A DNA stretch of 64,000 bases from Marisa cornuarietis (GCA_004794655.1 SMMW01000001.1:1736001-1800000), one strand, 5' to 3'. Shown: positions 31,164-45,319, counted from the stretch's first letter. Numbers and translations: made by a program. Notes: generated by a model not told the origin, from the letters alone.

Positions 31164-33195
31164 GGTCAGTGAGGCATCCAGATGCTCACCAGAGGCTCAC
31201 CAGAGATACGAACATTGAATGCTACTCACCCTTCGGACGTCTTGATCTTTTCATCCCCCACTTACTTACCCGACTTTCAAAAAAAAAAAAACGCTGTTGA
31301 GAGGTTTGAGCCTTTTTCGAAAGCGACACTTTAACGAAGGCTCCGTCTGTATTGTAAGTTTTGTGTGTGTGCGTGTGTTTGTATGTTGCTGTAAGTGGCT
31401 CTTCTTCCGGTCCCAGCATTACAAGTGGATAACTCTCATCTGCGCATGCGTGTAGCTCCACTTTCTCCATTCCAAAATTGCTGTAGTCCGCTCTGATGAA
31501 AGAAGAACCCCATTGTCAGTGCTGAAGGACGCATAGATTTGATGGTTGAGGATTGATGGTTGTTTCGCTTGTTTCGGTTTTTTTTTAAACGATGGTGCTG
31601 TTGCGATCATGGATGGCAAGAGCTGTTCATGCCCGCTAACACACACACACACACACACCTGCCTGTCCCAAACACACATACACTCAAATTCTCCCTCACA
31701 TTCTCTTTCTCTCTCTCTCTCTCTCACACACACACACCTCTGCCAGTCACAAAAAACACTACCCATCGTACACACACAAATCTGTTCCCCTCACACACAC
31801 GCGCGCGCGAACACACACACACACACACACACACACAGGCAGGGACGCACACACGCATGCATGCGCATGAGTGAGTAGCCTTCACCACACTCGCAGACCA
31901 CTGTCACTGCCCCACTCCGCCCTTCACAGTGCAGCTTTCATGTCATATCCACCAGTTCCTGTTGCCTCCCTTTACCCACTTCATCCGGTTCCGTTTCCAA
32001 CTGATCATCTGGCATCCCTCACCCCCTCAACCCTCCCCTTCCTCCTTTCCTCCCTCTCCTCAGTATCCTCCCGCCACCCGTTTTTATTAAGTTTTGTTCT
32101 GCATTTATTATTTTCTTTTAACTGAAGACACGAGAGCGTCAACGCCAGTGACGGTTGATCACGTGCCATCCAAATGGACTGTGTACACTTTGGTGTGGTG
32201 CCACTACATACGCTGTTAACACAGTCCAGAAAGGAGGCGCCCCACCCCTACCAGGTGGCTTACGTGTCAGCTTAGCACCTGAAACACGCAGAAATGTTTT
32301 ATCTCTGTTCAGAGCCACAGGCTTTTTCTAAACCAAGCTCATACCAAGACCGACGTGCCTCAAATTATCCTCGTATCCCCACCTCATCGCTGCTTCGACA
32401 TATTATTGATATTATTCTAGGATCTCTCGTTGTACTGAAAATGAACAACTCTCTCCTTTTTTTTCTCTCTCTTCTTTTCTACCGTGAAGAGAGCCAGGGA
32501 AGTCTTGTAGAGAACAGTTAAGTCCTGATCTCACCTGATTTAAGTTCGTGGGGGACCCTCCATCTGCCCCCCACACACACACTACCACCACCACCACCAC
32601 CATTCCAATAACTTCACCACCCGTCAGAACTCAGGGCTTTCATTTACACGTTGAATACTTTTGTTAACTTCTCACTGCTGCGTTCTCAGCTTCTCCTCCG
32701 CAGTTCGTTTCTACACCTACTGTTTCCTACCCCTCCCTTCCCCCCCCCTCCCCAACGTCCCATCCCCCCGCGCACCCCACCCCCCTCGCTATACTCAGAC
32801 CGGATATCGGAGCATAGCGCCGGAAATGAGAACCATTACCACACTTGCCAATCACAGCGAATCACAACCTGAAAGAAGTTTCGGCAGGCCGCGTTAATTT
32901 ATGAGTACTTGGCAGGCTTTAAGCCCGTTTCCCTGACAAGGGCTCATTGCGTTTTGTACGGTTTCGTCTAGGGTGGCACCAGACCAGCGTTTCTCGCGCA
33001 CGAACCAACCCGGGGCATGCGCAGTCCTGTGTTTCAGCGACCCGCAGTTAAAGGCTGACCCGAGTCGAACACGAAATCAAGTGCAATGTTGCTAAGCTTG
33101 CACAACCGTGCATCTGTTCTTAAGTCCTTAAAAATGCATTGTGAGTTGTTTTTTTTTATTACGTTAATAAAGAACACGTGGTGTGGCTAAAGTTC
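31164..33195 (+). other. Probable LGR 3' untranslated region with candidate poly(A) signal
   Basis: No coding frame is supported here. The first AATAAA downstream of the LGR stop on this strand that I could find is at 33166-33171, followed by a GT-rich stretch (GTGGTGTGG). The tract also holds CA and CT microsatellites (about 31640-31720 and 31790-31840), pyrimidine-rich sequence from 31960 to 32060, and runs of C near 32740. The 3' end is inferred, not observed. Confidence 0.35.
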
Positions 33196-34520
33196 GAGCT
33201 GCTAAAGTTACTGCATGAAAGCTGCAGCCGATGCCAGAACGTTTGGCATAATTATGCTAATGATTTAAGCGTTGCTCATTCAGCAAGCCAATACTTGTGA
33301 CACCTTTGCAGGTGGGAACTGTTATGTCTTCGTTCAGATTTGAGGCCGGGAAGAGGGATAAGAAAACTCACTCATTTATAAATAATTTTGCACTTGGGAT
33401 AGTTTTTAACATCTGCCCTGATTACCAACCTTTTCAAAATCAGGGCCAGTCCGCGTAAGTGTATTCATTTAAAAACTTTTTAATGACAAATTGTTTTGCG
33501 GCTCGACACGAATGCCTCTTCCACATCACAGAAACATAAAGATACGTTGTAAGCACATTGGTAGCCAGACATGTGCGGTGTAGCACGGAATAATATTCCG
33601 TTTCCACAAAGACGTATTTGCTTATTATACTGATTCATGAAATGGCGTTGCTATAGTGATTTGCAGATGTGTGGGGGACCGGTGCTTCGTTGGCACATGG
33701 AGTCTCTCAGGTTGTTTATATTAACTCCGTGTGCAGTGGTGGTTGATGGCTTTGCCCCAGGAGGAAACAAAGTAATGGCGCGAAATCACATTTTCTTGGT
33801 TAAAATGCGCGACCTGTGCTCCCCAGTGAAAATTGGAGGGATCAAATGTCCTTTTACGGCCATCTCTCTATCGCAGCACTCCCTCGTGTGCATGGCAGTT
33901 GATAGAGTGTCAAGACCGTCAAAATACTCTTGCCTCGATATGGAGTCATAATTTTTTTTTTTTGGTGGGTGGGGGGTTTTAGTTTTCTTTTTTGTAACGT
34001 GCGTGGCCGTTCAGCTCGTCTGCGTGCGTGCATGCATGCGTTCGCGTGTGTGTTTCTATACCCAGCACGTGTAATGTAGTATGAAAAATGGGTTCACATG
34101 GTTTTATTCCAATATTTCTGTGTGTGACTCAATAAGCGAAAAGAAAGGTTGCTGTGTGGGTTCTCACGACGCAGTTCCTAAGCGACTTCTCGCCAAGACC
34201 CTACCCTGCTAGCTCCGAACAGCATAAATGTGCCGCCATAAGGAAGTAACAGCTTCCGTGGTCAGGATGACCGTTGCTGGACTGATGGGGGTCTGGTACA
34301 CCAAATTGCGGTCACGTGATCCTTTGGCATCTCTGTGCACTGGTCTGCTTTGCGCAATCAGCAGATTCGTAAAGCGCGGTGCCAACCTGCAAGCAGCTAA
34401 GCGCCTGACAATGATGCAGATGATAATGACCATGGTTTCGACGCGAGTTTAAAGAAATTCCCATCCCTGCTGACTGCTTAGCGTTGGGCAGGCTTCAGGC
34501 TGCAGTAACCGTACAGGAGA

Positions 34521-34521
34521 T

Positions 34522-34564
<43 letters not shown>
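34521..34564. repeat. (CA)n microsatellite
   Basis: About 22 uninterrupted CA units. Confidence 0.95.
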
Positions 34565-34565
<1 letters not shown>

Positions 34566-35559
34566 CGGATTTCATTGTGATCCACACATATTTTACTGGC
34601 TTTATCTGCTCTACGGTTGTTGTGCAAACGGAAAATCTACCCAAAAAGACAGCGAGTTAAACAAGAATTTTATAGTTGTTAAATGAAGTTTTTGAGAATT
34701 CGGAACCCTTTTGTAGACTCCTCTGCCCCTGATCTATCTCCTGGACAACACAAGAAAAGTTTTCGCCTATGACCACCTTTTATCCTCTGGCTGTTCTATG
34801 CTCCGTCGTCTAACAGCATGCTCGGATAATATTGTGAGTTAAAGGGGTGAAATTGAGGGGCTGCCTGTTTAAGCCTTCATGAATAGGATGTCTGCAGGAT
34901 ACGAAATCTCGCGAGAAAAAACGCGAACGCAAGCAATGTTCATCCGCGAATAAGCTTTGGTTAGTCCGCTGCGAGACGCAACATAATCCAGCTTAGCTGC
35001 TCCTGCTGCAGCGACATTATCGTCACTGTGTTGCTGGGTTCACGACAACAGGAGACAAAAGCTAAATGACGAAAAAATAAATTGCAGGCAGGGTATTAGC
35101 AGAATAAAAGCGATAAAATATTATTGGCAGAGAACAGTGTAAAGATGCAGAATCACAGCAGTCAGATGGAAATCTCGCTGAAAATGCATTGTTATTATTA
35201 TTATTGTTGTTATTGTTGTTGTTGATGATGTTGATGTTGTTGTTATAAATATCTACTATTCCTATTTAAAAGGCAAAACACGTGAATTCTAGTCTAAAAT
35301 GGTAACAAGTATCAGTACAACTTAAACAGAAATATTACCTGAGCACCTTGAGGCATCCCTCAGCTTCGCTGTTCCTCAGAACCTCTATTCTGTCGCGACT
35401 ACCGCTGAACCAACGAGTGCCTTCCTCTTACATCTAGACTGCTACAGGAACCGCTTCCCCCTGGAAAGTACCACACCACCAACTCTCCTCCCACTCTCTC
35501 TCTCTCTCTCTAACTTCATTTCATTTCCTTGGGAAGCCCTAGGGCGCAAATCCTGCTGA

Positions 35560-36240
35560 AATGTCTTGTCATTGGACTTCACTGTGGTATTTACTTACCT
35601 GTGCTGGCTGTCACTATATAGATACCTCTGCAATAGTCATCACTTGCCTCTACCGTCGTTATTATTTAGTTACATCTGCACTACTTCCCTCCCTTCTGTA
35701 GCAGTCACTTCTGCAGAGTTACCTCCCTATTTTATTAACCTTTTCTTAGCTAAATTCTAACCAATAGGGACTTGTCTGCTGTTAGTGATTTGCTTGGCCT
35801 AAGCTCGATCCAGTAACTGCTGCGGAGGTAGATGAAGACAGCGACTACTGCATTGATAAATAGTGATTGTTGCAGTAGGAACTAGTGGTGGTTAAAAAGT
35901 CACTACTGCAGTAGCAGTGTTTACTACAGAGGTGACTGTTACAGAGATAAGTAGGGACTGCTACAGAGGTTAGTAAGGAGGAATTCCTGCAGAGGTAAGG
36001 GGGGACTACTACAGGTTCGTAACGAGGTAAGGACTGCTACAGAGGTTAGTAAGGAGGGACTGCTGCTGAGGTAAGGACTGCTACAGAGGTTAGTAATGAG
36101 GGACTCCTGCTGAGGTGTGTAAGGACTGCTACAGAGATTAGTAATGGGATGACTACTGCCGAGATGACTCCTGCGTATATCACTAAATAATTGATACGCT
36201 AGCTAATTAAATGACTGCTGCAGAGGGAACTAAATAGTGA
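35560..36240. repeat. Degenerate minisatellite in inverted orientation
   Basis: From 35820 to 36240, units resembling GGACTGCTACAGAGGTTAGTA recur about ten times with variable spacing. From 35570 to 35730 the complementary motifs occur (TACCTCTGCA, TGTAGCAGTCACTTCTGCAG, TTACCTCC). The two blocks face each other across about 90 bases. Confidence 0.7.
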
Positions 36241-39200
36241 CAACCTCCACCGGTAAGTGAATACCCAAGTGAAATCCAGTGACTAAATGTGGAATGTGTC
36301 AGCCTCAAGCGTTTCTCTTTAAGTACTTTTAGTACTATACATTATTCCTGTTGCCAGGAGTGCGTGTGTACCTAGCTGTATTTTCTACACGTGTGAGCTT
36401 GTGACCAACGCGAGGCCAAGTAGTGCAAGGCAGTCGTCTTAGATATACAGTCGTTTTCACAACCTTTAGTCTTACTGTAATATACATGTGTCTTATTCTC
36501 TCTCCCTCCCCTACCCCCACCCCCTCCCCACACACACACACACACACAAACATAACCACACATTCAAACAGCCATTTTCTCCGGCTTCGCAAGCCGTAAG
36601 GCGTAAGCCATTGCGAGAAGCCTGTGGCCAGACCCGAGTCTGACAAGGGAAGATTAATCTCGATAATGTGACACATCCCCGAGGACCGCGCCTCGAAGCT
36701 CGAGCGGGAATGACACCGCGACGTCGAGGAACATATCGCCTCCATCTTGCAGAGGGACGAACGTGCCACCGACATTACTTCCCCCTGTTTCGCGTCCGGA
36801 AGAGGGCGCTGGTGTTTCTTCCTCTGGAAGAAGATTTCAGCACCGGGCGGGGAAGAGGTCTTGCGGAGGAGAGGGCCGAGGGGAAGTGCGGACGATAAAG
36901 GCATCTCACAGAGCAAACAGCGATAGCGTTCATGCAGATAACTGAATCTAAAGAAGCAAAGTGAAGTCGGAGAGAATAGATATAGAGAGGCTGCACTCCT
37001 TCTTTGTGCCTATACTGCCATCTTCACTGTCAACCATCATTGAAGACTCATTTGTTTACTTAAGAAGGACTTCAACAAACAAGCACCACTTCTGTCTTTA
37101 TTAATTTTCTTGTTACTTTCCTTTTGTTTTATTCTCTTTTTTCTACTCTTCTGTTTTTACTGCGCAATGAGCATTCTTCTGAATGGATACCTGCGCGTTA
37201 TAAATAGACATCATCATATACTTGCTTAAGAAAAGTATTGACGCAGTTGCGTCCCTTCGAAACTTGATGCTACGCGACGGTTGCTACTAACAACCGCTAC
37301 TAAACAAAGTCGGCGCTAGCAGCGTTTATCTTTGGAGTGAATGTCATAGGTGTTTGTGATATGAAATGACTTTCATCTAAGAACAGTTTTATATCTTTTA
37401 TTCATGGGAATTTCTTAGATAAAGGGAGTTTGGGAGAGTTTGAACACATGTATGACAGCTGACGATATTTAAAAAGGAAAACTTATAAATTCAAACAGCA
37501 AATCCATGAGCACAAATTTGCATTTATATAAATCTATAAAATTCTTATTTATTAATATGAGAAAAAAAGTTAAAAATAGACTTCCACATGAATACAAACA
37601 TGCTTATAACCAGAAAACTTGCTGATATGTATAGACATTTAGATTTCATATATATTTCTTTTTACATATTTGATATGCAAGCATATATACAGCAAACAGA
37701 TAAAGAGATCAGTTATCTTCACGTTTATGTACTTAAAAAAAATATTTACTTTTTCTTTCACAGTATTCCAAAACAGTTTTAAATTACTTTACTTTAAAAG
37801 CCTACAAGTAATGTAGCTTGAACAGTTTTCAATGTTGTTTCATTTCTTTCTCAGAAAAGGACGCAGAGCTACCTTTTAGAGAAAAATTAAGGCAAATATT
37901 GATAAACAGATTAATCGCACTCCCTGTCAGATCACATGCACTGTGGGCAATAGAATTCAGTGCTCATTAGCTGTCCCCAAAGAAGTTGAATCAACTGAGA
38001 TTTAACTTTTTCCCAGGCAGTAACTGGTCAATATTCTTGCAATAGGCACAATCAAAAACCTTAACTGTCTCACTCGGTATTTTCCACCAAACTGATTATA
38101 AGAAACTATTCTGATTCTGTGAAAGAACCTGCAATAAATGTTTGATCACAAATATTTCCCATTAACTGTTTCTACAAGACATACTGAAATATAGTGCAAC
38201 ACATTTTCTTCTGCAATGCTTAAACCTTTTTTTGTGGTAGTTGCATGCATAAAATGGCAGGTCACTATAGTTATCCTCTCAAAATTATTAGAACTGACAT
38301 TGTTATTTACTCTGTCACTAATGTCCTTGTCATTTAAACAATCACTGTCATGGTCATAGTCATTTTCATCAATATCATGTCCTGTTATTTGTCATTAGTC
38401 ACAGATGTCAGAGTCAATAAATAGCTGTGATTGTCCTCCTGGCAATTTCTTCCATGACTGTGAAGAAACAGGACCTGAAGCATAAGCTGACAGAAGAATA
38501 ATGTAAACTGCTCTAAAGTGGGATTTTGTAGATGCCCCCACTTTCCCCGCAACCGCGTTGTAGCAGACGACTCTCAACTACAGTATACTTATCGTATTTT
38601 GAGAATTAATACATAGCTTACCTCTCTTCGTCCTTCATAAAGGTGTGGAAACGCTTCCCTTTTGAGCTTAATTTAAATCTGGCGTTCTGACAGGTTATTG
38701 AAGAACAGAAGTGTCCACCTTGCCTCATACAATCACCTTCGCTGGCTTGTGCTATGTTTTGTTTCTTAACATCAAGTTACGGAAGATACCTCTAACAAAC
38801 AAGTTTCCCCTTCGGTTGTGAGTGCTTTCTTTCATTATCTATTCTCTCTGGTGAAGTGGAGGGACTGAAGAAAGAAGGCATGAAAGGACAAAGTAAATCC
38901 TGAACGTGGGAACTAATGCCCTTGCTCCCAACCCAAAAGGCGTAGTGCTCCTTTTCTTGTTATGTTGATATTTCTCCAGGCCCCTAGAACAGAATGATGT
39001 TCTTAGATCCCGCCAAGCCTTAATAGGCTGATCTCTTACTCCCTGTCATGCTCCTAAGGGGGTGTTCTCTTCTGGACGTTCGCAGAGGGCGGCGAGCGGT
39101 AAGCGGAGGACAGCAACGTACGGGGCGTAACTACTGGGACTACAACGTCGGTAAGGAAGTTACAGGCATGACATGAATTTCACCCCCTGAAAATGTCTCG

Positions 39201-39552
39201 CCCATAACAATCTTCCTTCTCTAGACCAGTCTTTGTCACACCCCTAACAGGATGCTCTATCCCAGTCCTGGTTGAGCCCATAATAAGTTGGCCTCTAGAC
39301 CAGCCCCATCGTAAAAGGTACGGTGTTTCTTGATCTTCTATTCGATTATAAAAGTGTTCAAAAAGCTATAACTAGAAGCTAATGTTTGGATTTTCTCTTC
39401 GCGTGACAATTAAAATTAGATGCTGATAGTTATACATTGAAAAACATTAACATATAGTGAAGATGTCATCTAAATTATGTTTGGGGTTTTTCTTTTGGAG
39501 GAATGCAGGCTGCAAAGGATTTTAACAACAAAATAAGTGTTTGTTCTGTTTT

Positions 39553-39555
<3 letters not shown>

Positions 39556-39599
<44 letters not shown>
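39556..39599. repeat. (CA)n microsatellite
   Basis: About 22 CA units. Just downstream, GTGTCTTCAGACGAGA is directly repeated (39845-39895). Confidence 0.95.
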
Positions 39600-39603
<4 letters not shown>

Positions 39604-40713
39604 CCTTATCAGGCTTCCATTATCCTTTACCGTTGGTTTTCCGGGGATTTTTCTTGTACTTGATGATGGGGGTACTCTCTTTTTTTAACGCGTCCCAGAA
39701 GCAACTACAGTTCGCGCTCTCCCTGATGACCTGACTGCTTGATTTATGTAACAGGAAACTGGGGCTTTCACCTATCGGTGATTTTGCACTATGGATAGAC
39801 AACCAGTCTTGTAAAAGACGTGCCACATCCCGCCAGAAATATGTGTGTCTTCAGACGAGATCTGTAGCCAGATGCGTGTCTTCAGACGAGAACTGGACAC
39901 CAGACCCCCTTCCCCAAGCTCATAAAACTCAGACCATGATGTCACTCTAGAATACCCGCTAGGGTTTCTGTAGATATGGACTTACACCTCGCCCAACCCC
40001 CATTACAAGCTCGAAATAAGAAGACGTATGTGACAGGTCGTGTTCCTCTCTTCTCAGCAGTTATAGGCTACAAGACATTAGAAAAAGTAAGAAGGCAACC
40101 TGTTCACGGGGTTCTGGCTACACGTATACGGCCTACACTTAATGATTCTCCTGTTTTCCATAATAAAATATGCGATATGGTATATTACTATTCAGCACAT
40201 TCCAGGTGTTTTAACCTCGTATATTTCCTTCGTGCTGTCAAAATGTGCCTTCTGTGCAAAACAAGGGCTGTCGGAGTACCTTTACAAATTGTAAATATTC
40301 AAATAGAAGGTCCCGACAGATACCATCAAAAAAATTGAGCAGATAATATTTTTTTCATTTGTTAGTTCTCACTCACATAATCAATTGCCTGCCCATATAA
40401 ATGTGCGCGCCCACACTCTCTCTCTCTCTCTCTCAAATGACACGGGAAAATAATGACTGGCTCCCAGGAATAAAAGACTCACGAGGAAGGTGATAGACGC
40501 CTAAAGCAACTTCTTCGTGATTTCAATGGTTTCAAGCAACTATAGTGAGTTACGTCACTTACCCGTCCCTTGTCCTCCGACCAAACATCTTGTCAGTTAA
40601 TGGTGTCAGTAGCATCCATCCCCCCCCCCCCATCTCTCTTCCTTGTTGTGTATCCTACTTCGAGGTTCGACGGACGTAACTCGCAATCACGTTAACGAAT
40701 GTTTGCAGTTAAA

Positions 40714-40982
40714 GATCAGGGGCCAGTTGCACAACACATTTCTAATTTTAAACACTTTTAGGCCTTAACTCTATTTAGATAATCAGTTTAAAGTGCACAC
40801 CACAATTTTAGATTTTTTTTAAAACTAAAACTGCTTTAAGTCAGATAAAGTTGTTTAAGTCTGACTTTCCGTCCTGTAAGTACAATTTTTTGTATATTCT
40901 TGTGCAATGCATCTAAATGGCAAAGAGCTTCTTTAGAACAGTTTTAAGGTTTAGAAACACGTTGTGCAACTGGCCCCTGATC
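40714..40982. mobile_element. MITE-like element with terminal inverted repeats
   Basis: The left end GATCAGGGGCCAGTTGCACA and onwards (to about 40744) is matched in inverted orientation by the right end ...GTTGTGCAACTGGCCCCTGATC (about 40951-40982). The arms are about 31 bases with three mismatches. The element is 269 bases, AT-rich inside, and non-coding. GATC is itself palindromic, so it cannot be said whether it is part of the repeat or a target duplication. The superfamily is undetermined. Confidence 0.85.
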
Positions 40983-43353
40983 AACTACTTCTTCGTCACC
41001 TACATTTACAGTCGTGCACCAGCAATCCTAAGAAAAAAAGCTCTGTATGTTGTCAGCAATTTCACGAAAGCATTTCTCGGTTTGCAGATGACCTTTTTCA
41101 TTCATACAGTTCGCGGCCATGAGTCTTCTGAAAAGTTCGTGATCATGAAATGAGTGGCTGTGTTCTCACCTTGCTCTTTGCCGTCCAGCTGTCGATTTGC
41201 TTTGTCTTCAATGTTGTTTGTCGAGTAAATTGTCAAACAACTATGTTTGGAAAAGGAGAACAATTAGGTCACACAAAGTTTTTAGGTCTTTGTTACGTTG
41301 TTGTAATTACACAAATTATATGAGATTTTCATCTCAGCGCTTTACCATTGTTTTCCCAGTACTTCGTTAACGCGGTGTTTTGTAAAACATTGCATTGTTT
41401 TGTTTGAATTGTGTTGTTATTATTTCAATACAGTGTAAGTTTTTTGCCTGAAATTTTTTTTTAACCATAGTCTTTTCTCTTTTGCTATCCCCTGGTGTCA
41501 AAAGACTGCTGAAAGATCGTTCAGTTATTGCCCATGTGGATGCGAGTGGTAAAAAAAGATACTAATGAACTGTAATCAGTTTCATGTAAATAAAATAAAT
41601 ATTCCATCCAGGCCAGATTGTTCTTAACTGTTTTCCTTTTTAATGATATGGGGGAAGGGGCTACTTGCTGAAGTGAGAAAAAAAATCAGGGTAAAAAGTC
41701 TTCCGCGCCCTCGAGGCAAATCGTGATTATCCGCATTCTCTAGCGTCGGCGTACAACGACAAATTGTTCCTTTAGTCTTCCTCTGAATTCCTTCCAGCAG
41801 CGAGAACCCTCCAATGAGGCCAAATGGCATGACTTTCTTGAAGAATGGGGAAGTTTCTGGAGGGGGAAAAAAGATAATGTCACCAGTGCCTAGCATCCAG
41901 TGATGGGGTCGTTTCTGCCAACACGTTTGAAGCTTCTGGTAACGTGGCTACCGTGCAAAGGCCAGTGGATGCCATTTGCTTGTCTGCGCTGCAGGCGACG
42001 TGCGGTGAGCCTAGCCCTAAAACCTGAGCGGGTTCGAAGTTGCGATGCAGCAGAAAGGGGTGAGTGGTGGTGGTGGGGGGGGGATCTGTGGCACAGTGAG
42101 ACGATGAAAAGTTTTCCTTAGGGGTGTGGGGTAGGGGAGGTTCTCTAGTCCGTAGGCTCCTGACGCCGCTTTTTTTCCACGCTGCTGGTGGGCGTGCAAG
42201 CAGGTGGCGGGGAGCGGCACCATGCTGACTGGCAGTTCCTGCAGGTCCGCCGGCACCTGATGGTTCGGAGATTGAAGTGACACGCAGTCACGAAGAAACA
42301 GGGAATGGCGGGGCGCTAGGTCCTGTAGCATCACCGCGGGCGGGTTACAGCAGTCAGAATACCAGGGTCACAGACAACGCGGGCACTGAGGCAGCACTCC
42401 TGTCTTCATTATGCTTCGTGCAAAGAGTTCATTGAGGGCATCAAAGTTATACGTTATGTAGGTCCCAAAGATCGAAGAATTTCTACTTTAGAATTTTTTT
42501 GTGTAAACTTACTTTTTTTTATTTATTTACTTATTTGCTCGAACCATCATGTCTAAGAAATGCCCTGCATTTTATCCAACTGGTTCTTCTCCTTCGCATT
42601 CACCTCAGCAGATCACAAATGTAACTAAAAGCAAAATAAGTGATGTTCATTTAAGAAAAGGATTTTCCACCCTAGAGAGAGCTAAAACGAACAATCATGC
42701 TCTCACTTTAGGTCGGTCTACATCGCAAAGAAATCTTTTGGTGAACTTTTCCCTTGGGAATGAAGGACCAACTTTTTTAAACGTTCACGAAAGTTGAAAA
42801 AGGTGAAAAATAGAACTCTAGGCATTGTTGTCAAACATTGAACGAACAAATTCATTGCAACCGGTTGAGATTGCGTTAAGAAGTGTTAATAAAGTAAAAC
42901 TTAATGGTCAGCAACAGAAAATAAATGTGTTATTTGTTTATATTTTTTAAATTTTGAACCACCACCACCCCCTCCCCAAATAATGACCCAGTGCTGACCA
43001 TCTCCGTTGCAACATACGTCCGCTTGAAAAGGTTGGACATAGGAGACATCCCTGGAATTTCCCGGGTCAGCATTATGGTCTGAAACCCGTTTACTTCAGC
43101 TTTAGCAACATTAATAGGTTCTTTTCTGGTATACTTCCATCTTCGTTTCCCCCCTCCCCACCCCGGTTGCTGCTGCTGGAATAATTGTGACTAGTTCAGT
43201 TACACGCGAAAACAAAACATGGGAAGTTAGTGTTCTCTGTGGCTTCGCAGTACAGTCTGTTTCGGAATTTTATAGTTTGGCAAATTTCTTACAGAACTTA
43301 ATATATCTGGCCTCAAAGGAGTGTCGTTATTATACATGAATATCTCTTTCCGT

Positions 43354-43356
<3 letters not shown>

Positions 43357-43435
<79 letters not shown>
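43357..43435. repeat. (GT)n microsatellite
   Basis: About 39 uninterrupted GT units; flanking open frames are repeat artefacts. Confidence 0.95.
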
Positions 43436-43436
<1 letters not shown>

Positions 43437-43595
43437 ACAGACGCTCACATGCGCGCCCGACACTCACACATTCGTTATGATATTAGCGCGTTCTTTCGTT
43501 CTACACAAAACTATATCTGCCTCTTGCAAGCCCTGTCTCATTTTTATTATGCAAAAGAAATGTGGCAACACTTGCTACGCAAAAATGTACACGAA

Positions 43596-43648
43596 ATAAT
43601 AATAATAATAATGAAGATTTTTATAGCGCGTATTCACACTCATAGAGA
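43596..43648 (-). mobile_element. 3' terminus of TAA-tailed non-LTR retrotransposon (copy 3)
   Basis: A short AAT run plus GAAGATTTTTATAGCGC and TATTCACACTCATAGAGA only. A very short 5'-truncated insertion on the minus strand. Confidence 0.8.
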
Positions 43649-44670
43649 ATAGAAGAAACAATCAGCGCAGTCACATCCAAAAATTACTCATTATAAAACT
43701 CATGACTTTCATAACTAGAAGTTTTTCAATCAAAAACGTCGACATGATCTGAAGAATACCAGGAATTTCTTCGGCGCGTACTCACGATGTCTTTGTTGAA
43801 CAACGCTCACACACGATGCTTTACTCACGACACAGTTGTAGTCACTGGGGACCGATGTTCTTGGAATCCAGAAATCTATATTTTCCACAAATATCTAATA
43901 GAAAACATCGCCTCTCGGGGACAGACATTGTAAACAATGGCGCTGCCTCTTGAGGACGAGCGACCACACCCTCTTCTCCTTGTATTGCCAACTCATGGGC
44001 AGACAATATCTCCTTTTAGGATTAGTTGCTCATTTGCTGCGACTACTAATAGGTTATTAAAAAAAGAAATTAATAACAGAATCTAAACTGTAAAAAAAAC
44101 TACAAAAATTTGAATTGTATAAAACTCCGAGGTACGAGAAATGTTTTACCGCACCTTGCTTGGAAGACGCAGCCTCCACACGCAGTGTCTCCCTGGGAGG
44201 TGAAGCGCTGGCCGGTGACGGTTAATTGTATTATTATTATTATTGTCTAGCCCATTCTAGTATCTTTTAAACATTTTTTAAAACTTCTCAATCATTTCAC
44301 ACGTGCGGCTTGGCTTGCCCGCACCTTGCTGACTCATTCACTCTACTTGCATTCTGTGACGGGTGTGCGTATGTGTGTGAGCAAATTCTACAGAACTAAT
44401 TAATTGCATTACCGATCTCGTACTAATAGTTCTTGAGATACCCAACATTTGAAGAGCTCTACTTATGAGGTTTTTTAAATTTTGATGAGCAAAGACCTTA
44501 TCAACAAAGTAACAGTAAAAAATTCGCTAACGAACGCAACAAAAATTACGATTATATCTCAGGCGAGTTGGTGTCATGATCTGAACCTTCGCCATTCGAC
44601 CCACTCAGTGCGAGAATATGTAAGCGCAGACAAGGTCGAAACGGTGTCTTGATATACGGCAAGAAGAGGA

Positions 44671-44925
44671 TTCGCTCATTATTGTTAGTATATGACAGCA
44701 TATGTCTAAAATGTAATTCGCTGTAAGACGCGAATTCGCTATACATTGCTAAGACAATATATGTATGGAATAAAACGATGTAATGTGCCGAGACGATCAT
44801 TCGCTCATGTTAGGACAAAACATGTTTTGAAAACAACAATGTAATTGGCTGTGAGACGATCATTCGCTCATATCCGATGACAGTTTATGTCTTGAATTCA
44901 ACGATGTGATCCGCTAATACGAAAG
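44671..44925. repeat. Degenerate tandem array, unit about 66 bases
   Basis: About four diverged units around GAGACGATCATTCGCTCATG and a following ACA(T/A)ATGT...ACGATGTAAT part. The third and fourth units (from about 44790 and 44857) are the most alike. Confidence 0.6.
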
Positions 44926-45231
44926 TTAAAATATCCAGCACGAGACAAAAGACAGTTTCTCCATTCCTACTAACATGCGTGAGGCAATAACGAGTTAATC
45001 CTCATAGCATAAAATACATAAATAAAACTTTGTCTGGGAGACATATTAGCCGCACTGAAACTGTTTACAAAAACAATAACTTCGCAGAGGTCATTGCAAG
45101 AAGAGTCCGCGTTATGAATACGAATAGCTTTTTATCTCATCCACGTGCCATTGCGTGAAGCGTAAAGGCGCTGGAAACATTATTTACACTTTATGCGTAT
45201 TTCTGCCCAAAAATAATTACCAATCTAATAT

Positions 45232-45319
45232 TATAATAGTAATGAAGATTTTTATAGCGCATATTCACACTCATAGAGTATGCTCTTAGCGCTTAAAACG
45301 GGGAAGAGACATGGACTAG
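45232..45319 (-). mobile_element. 3' end of TAA-tailed non-LTR retrotransposon (copy 4)
   Basis: GAAGATTTTTATAGCGC, ATATTCACACTCATAGAG, TATGCTCTTAGCGCTTAAAAC and GGGGAAGAGACATGGACTA match the other copies. Minus strand; truncated after the 3' UTR end. Confidence 0.85.

Noticed and set aside
36335..36916. 193-codon minus-strand frame
   Set aside because: Runs through a (GT)n repeat (VCVCVCVC) and low-complexity sequence; no start context or splice support.
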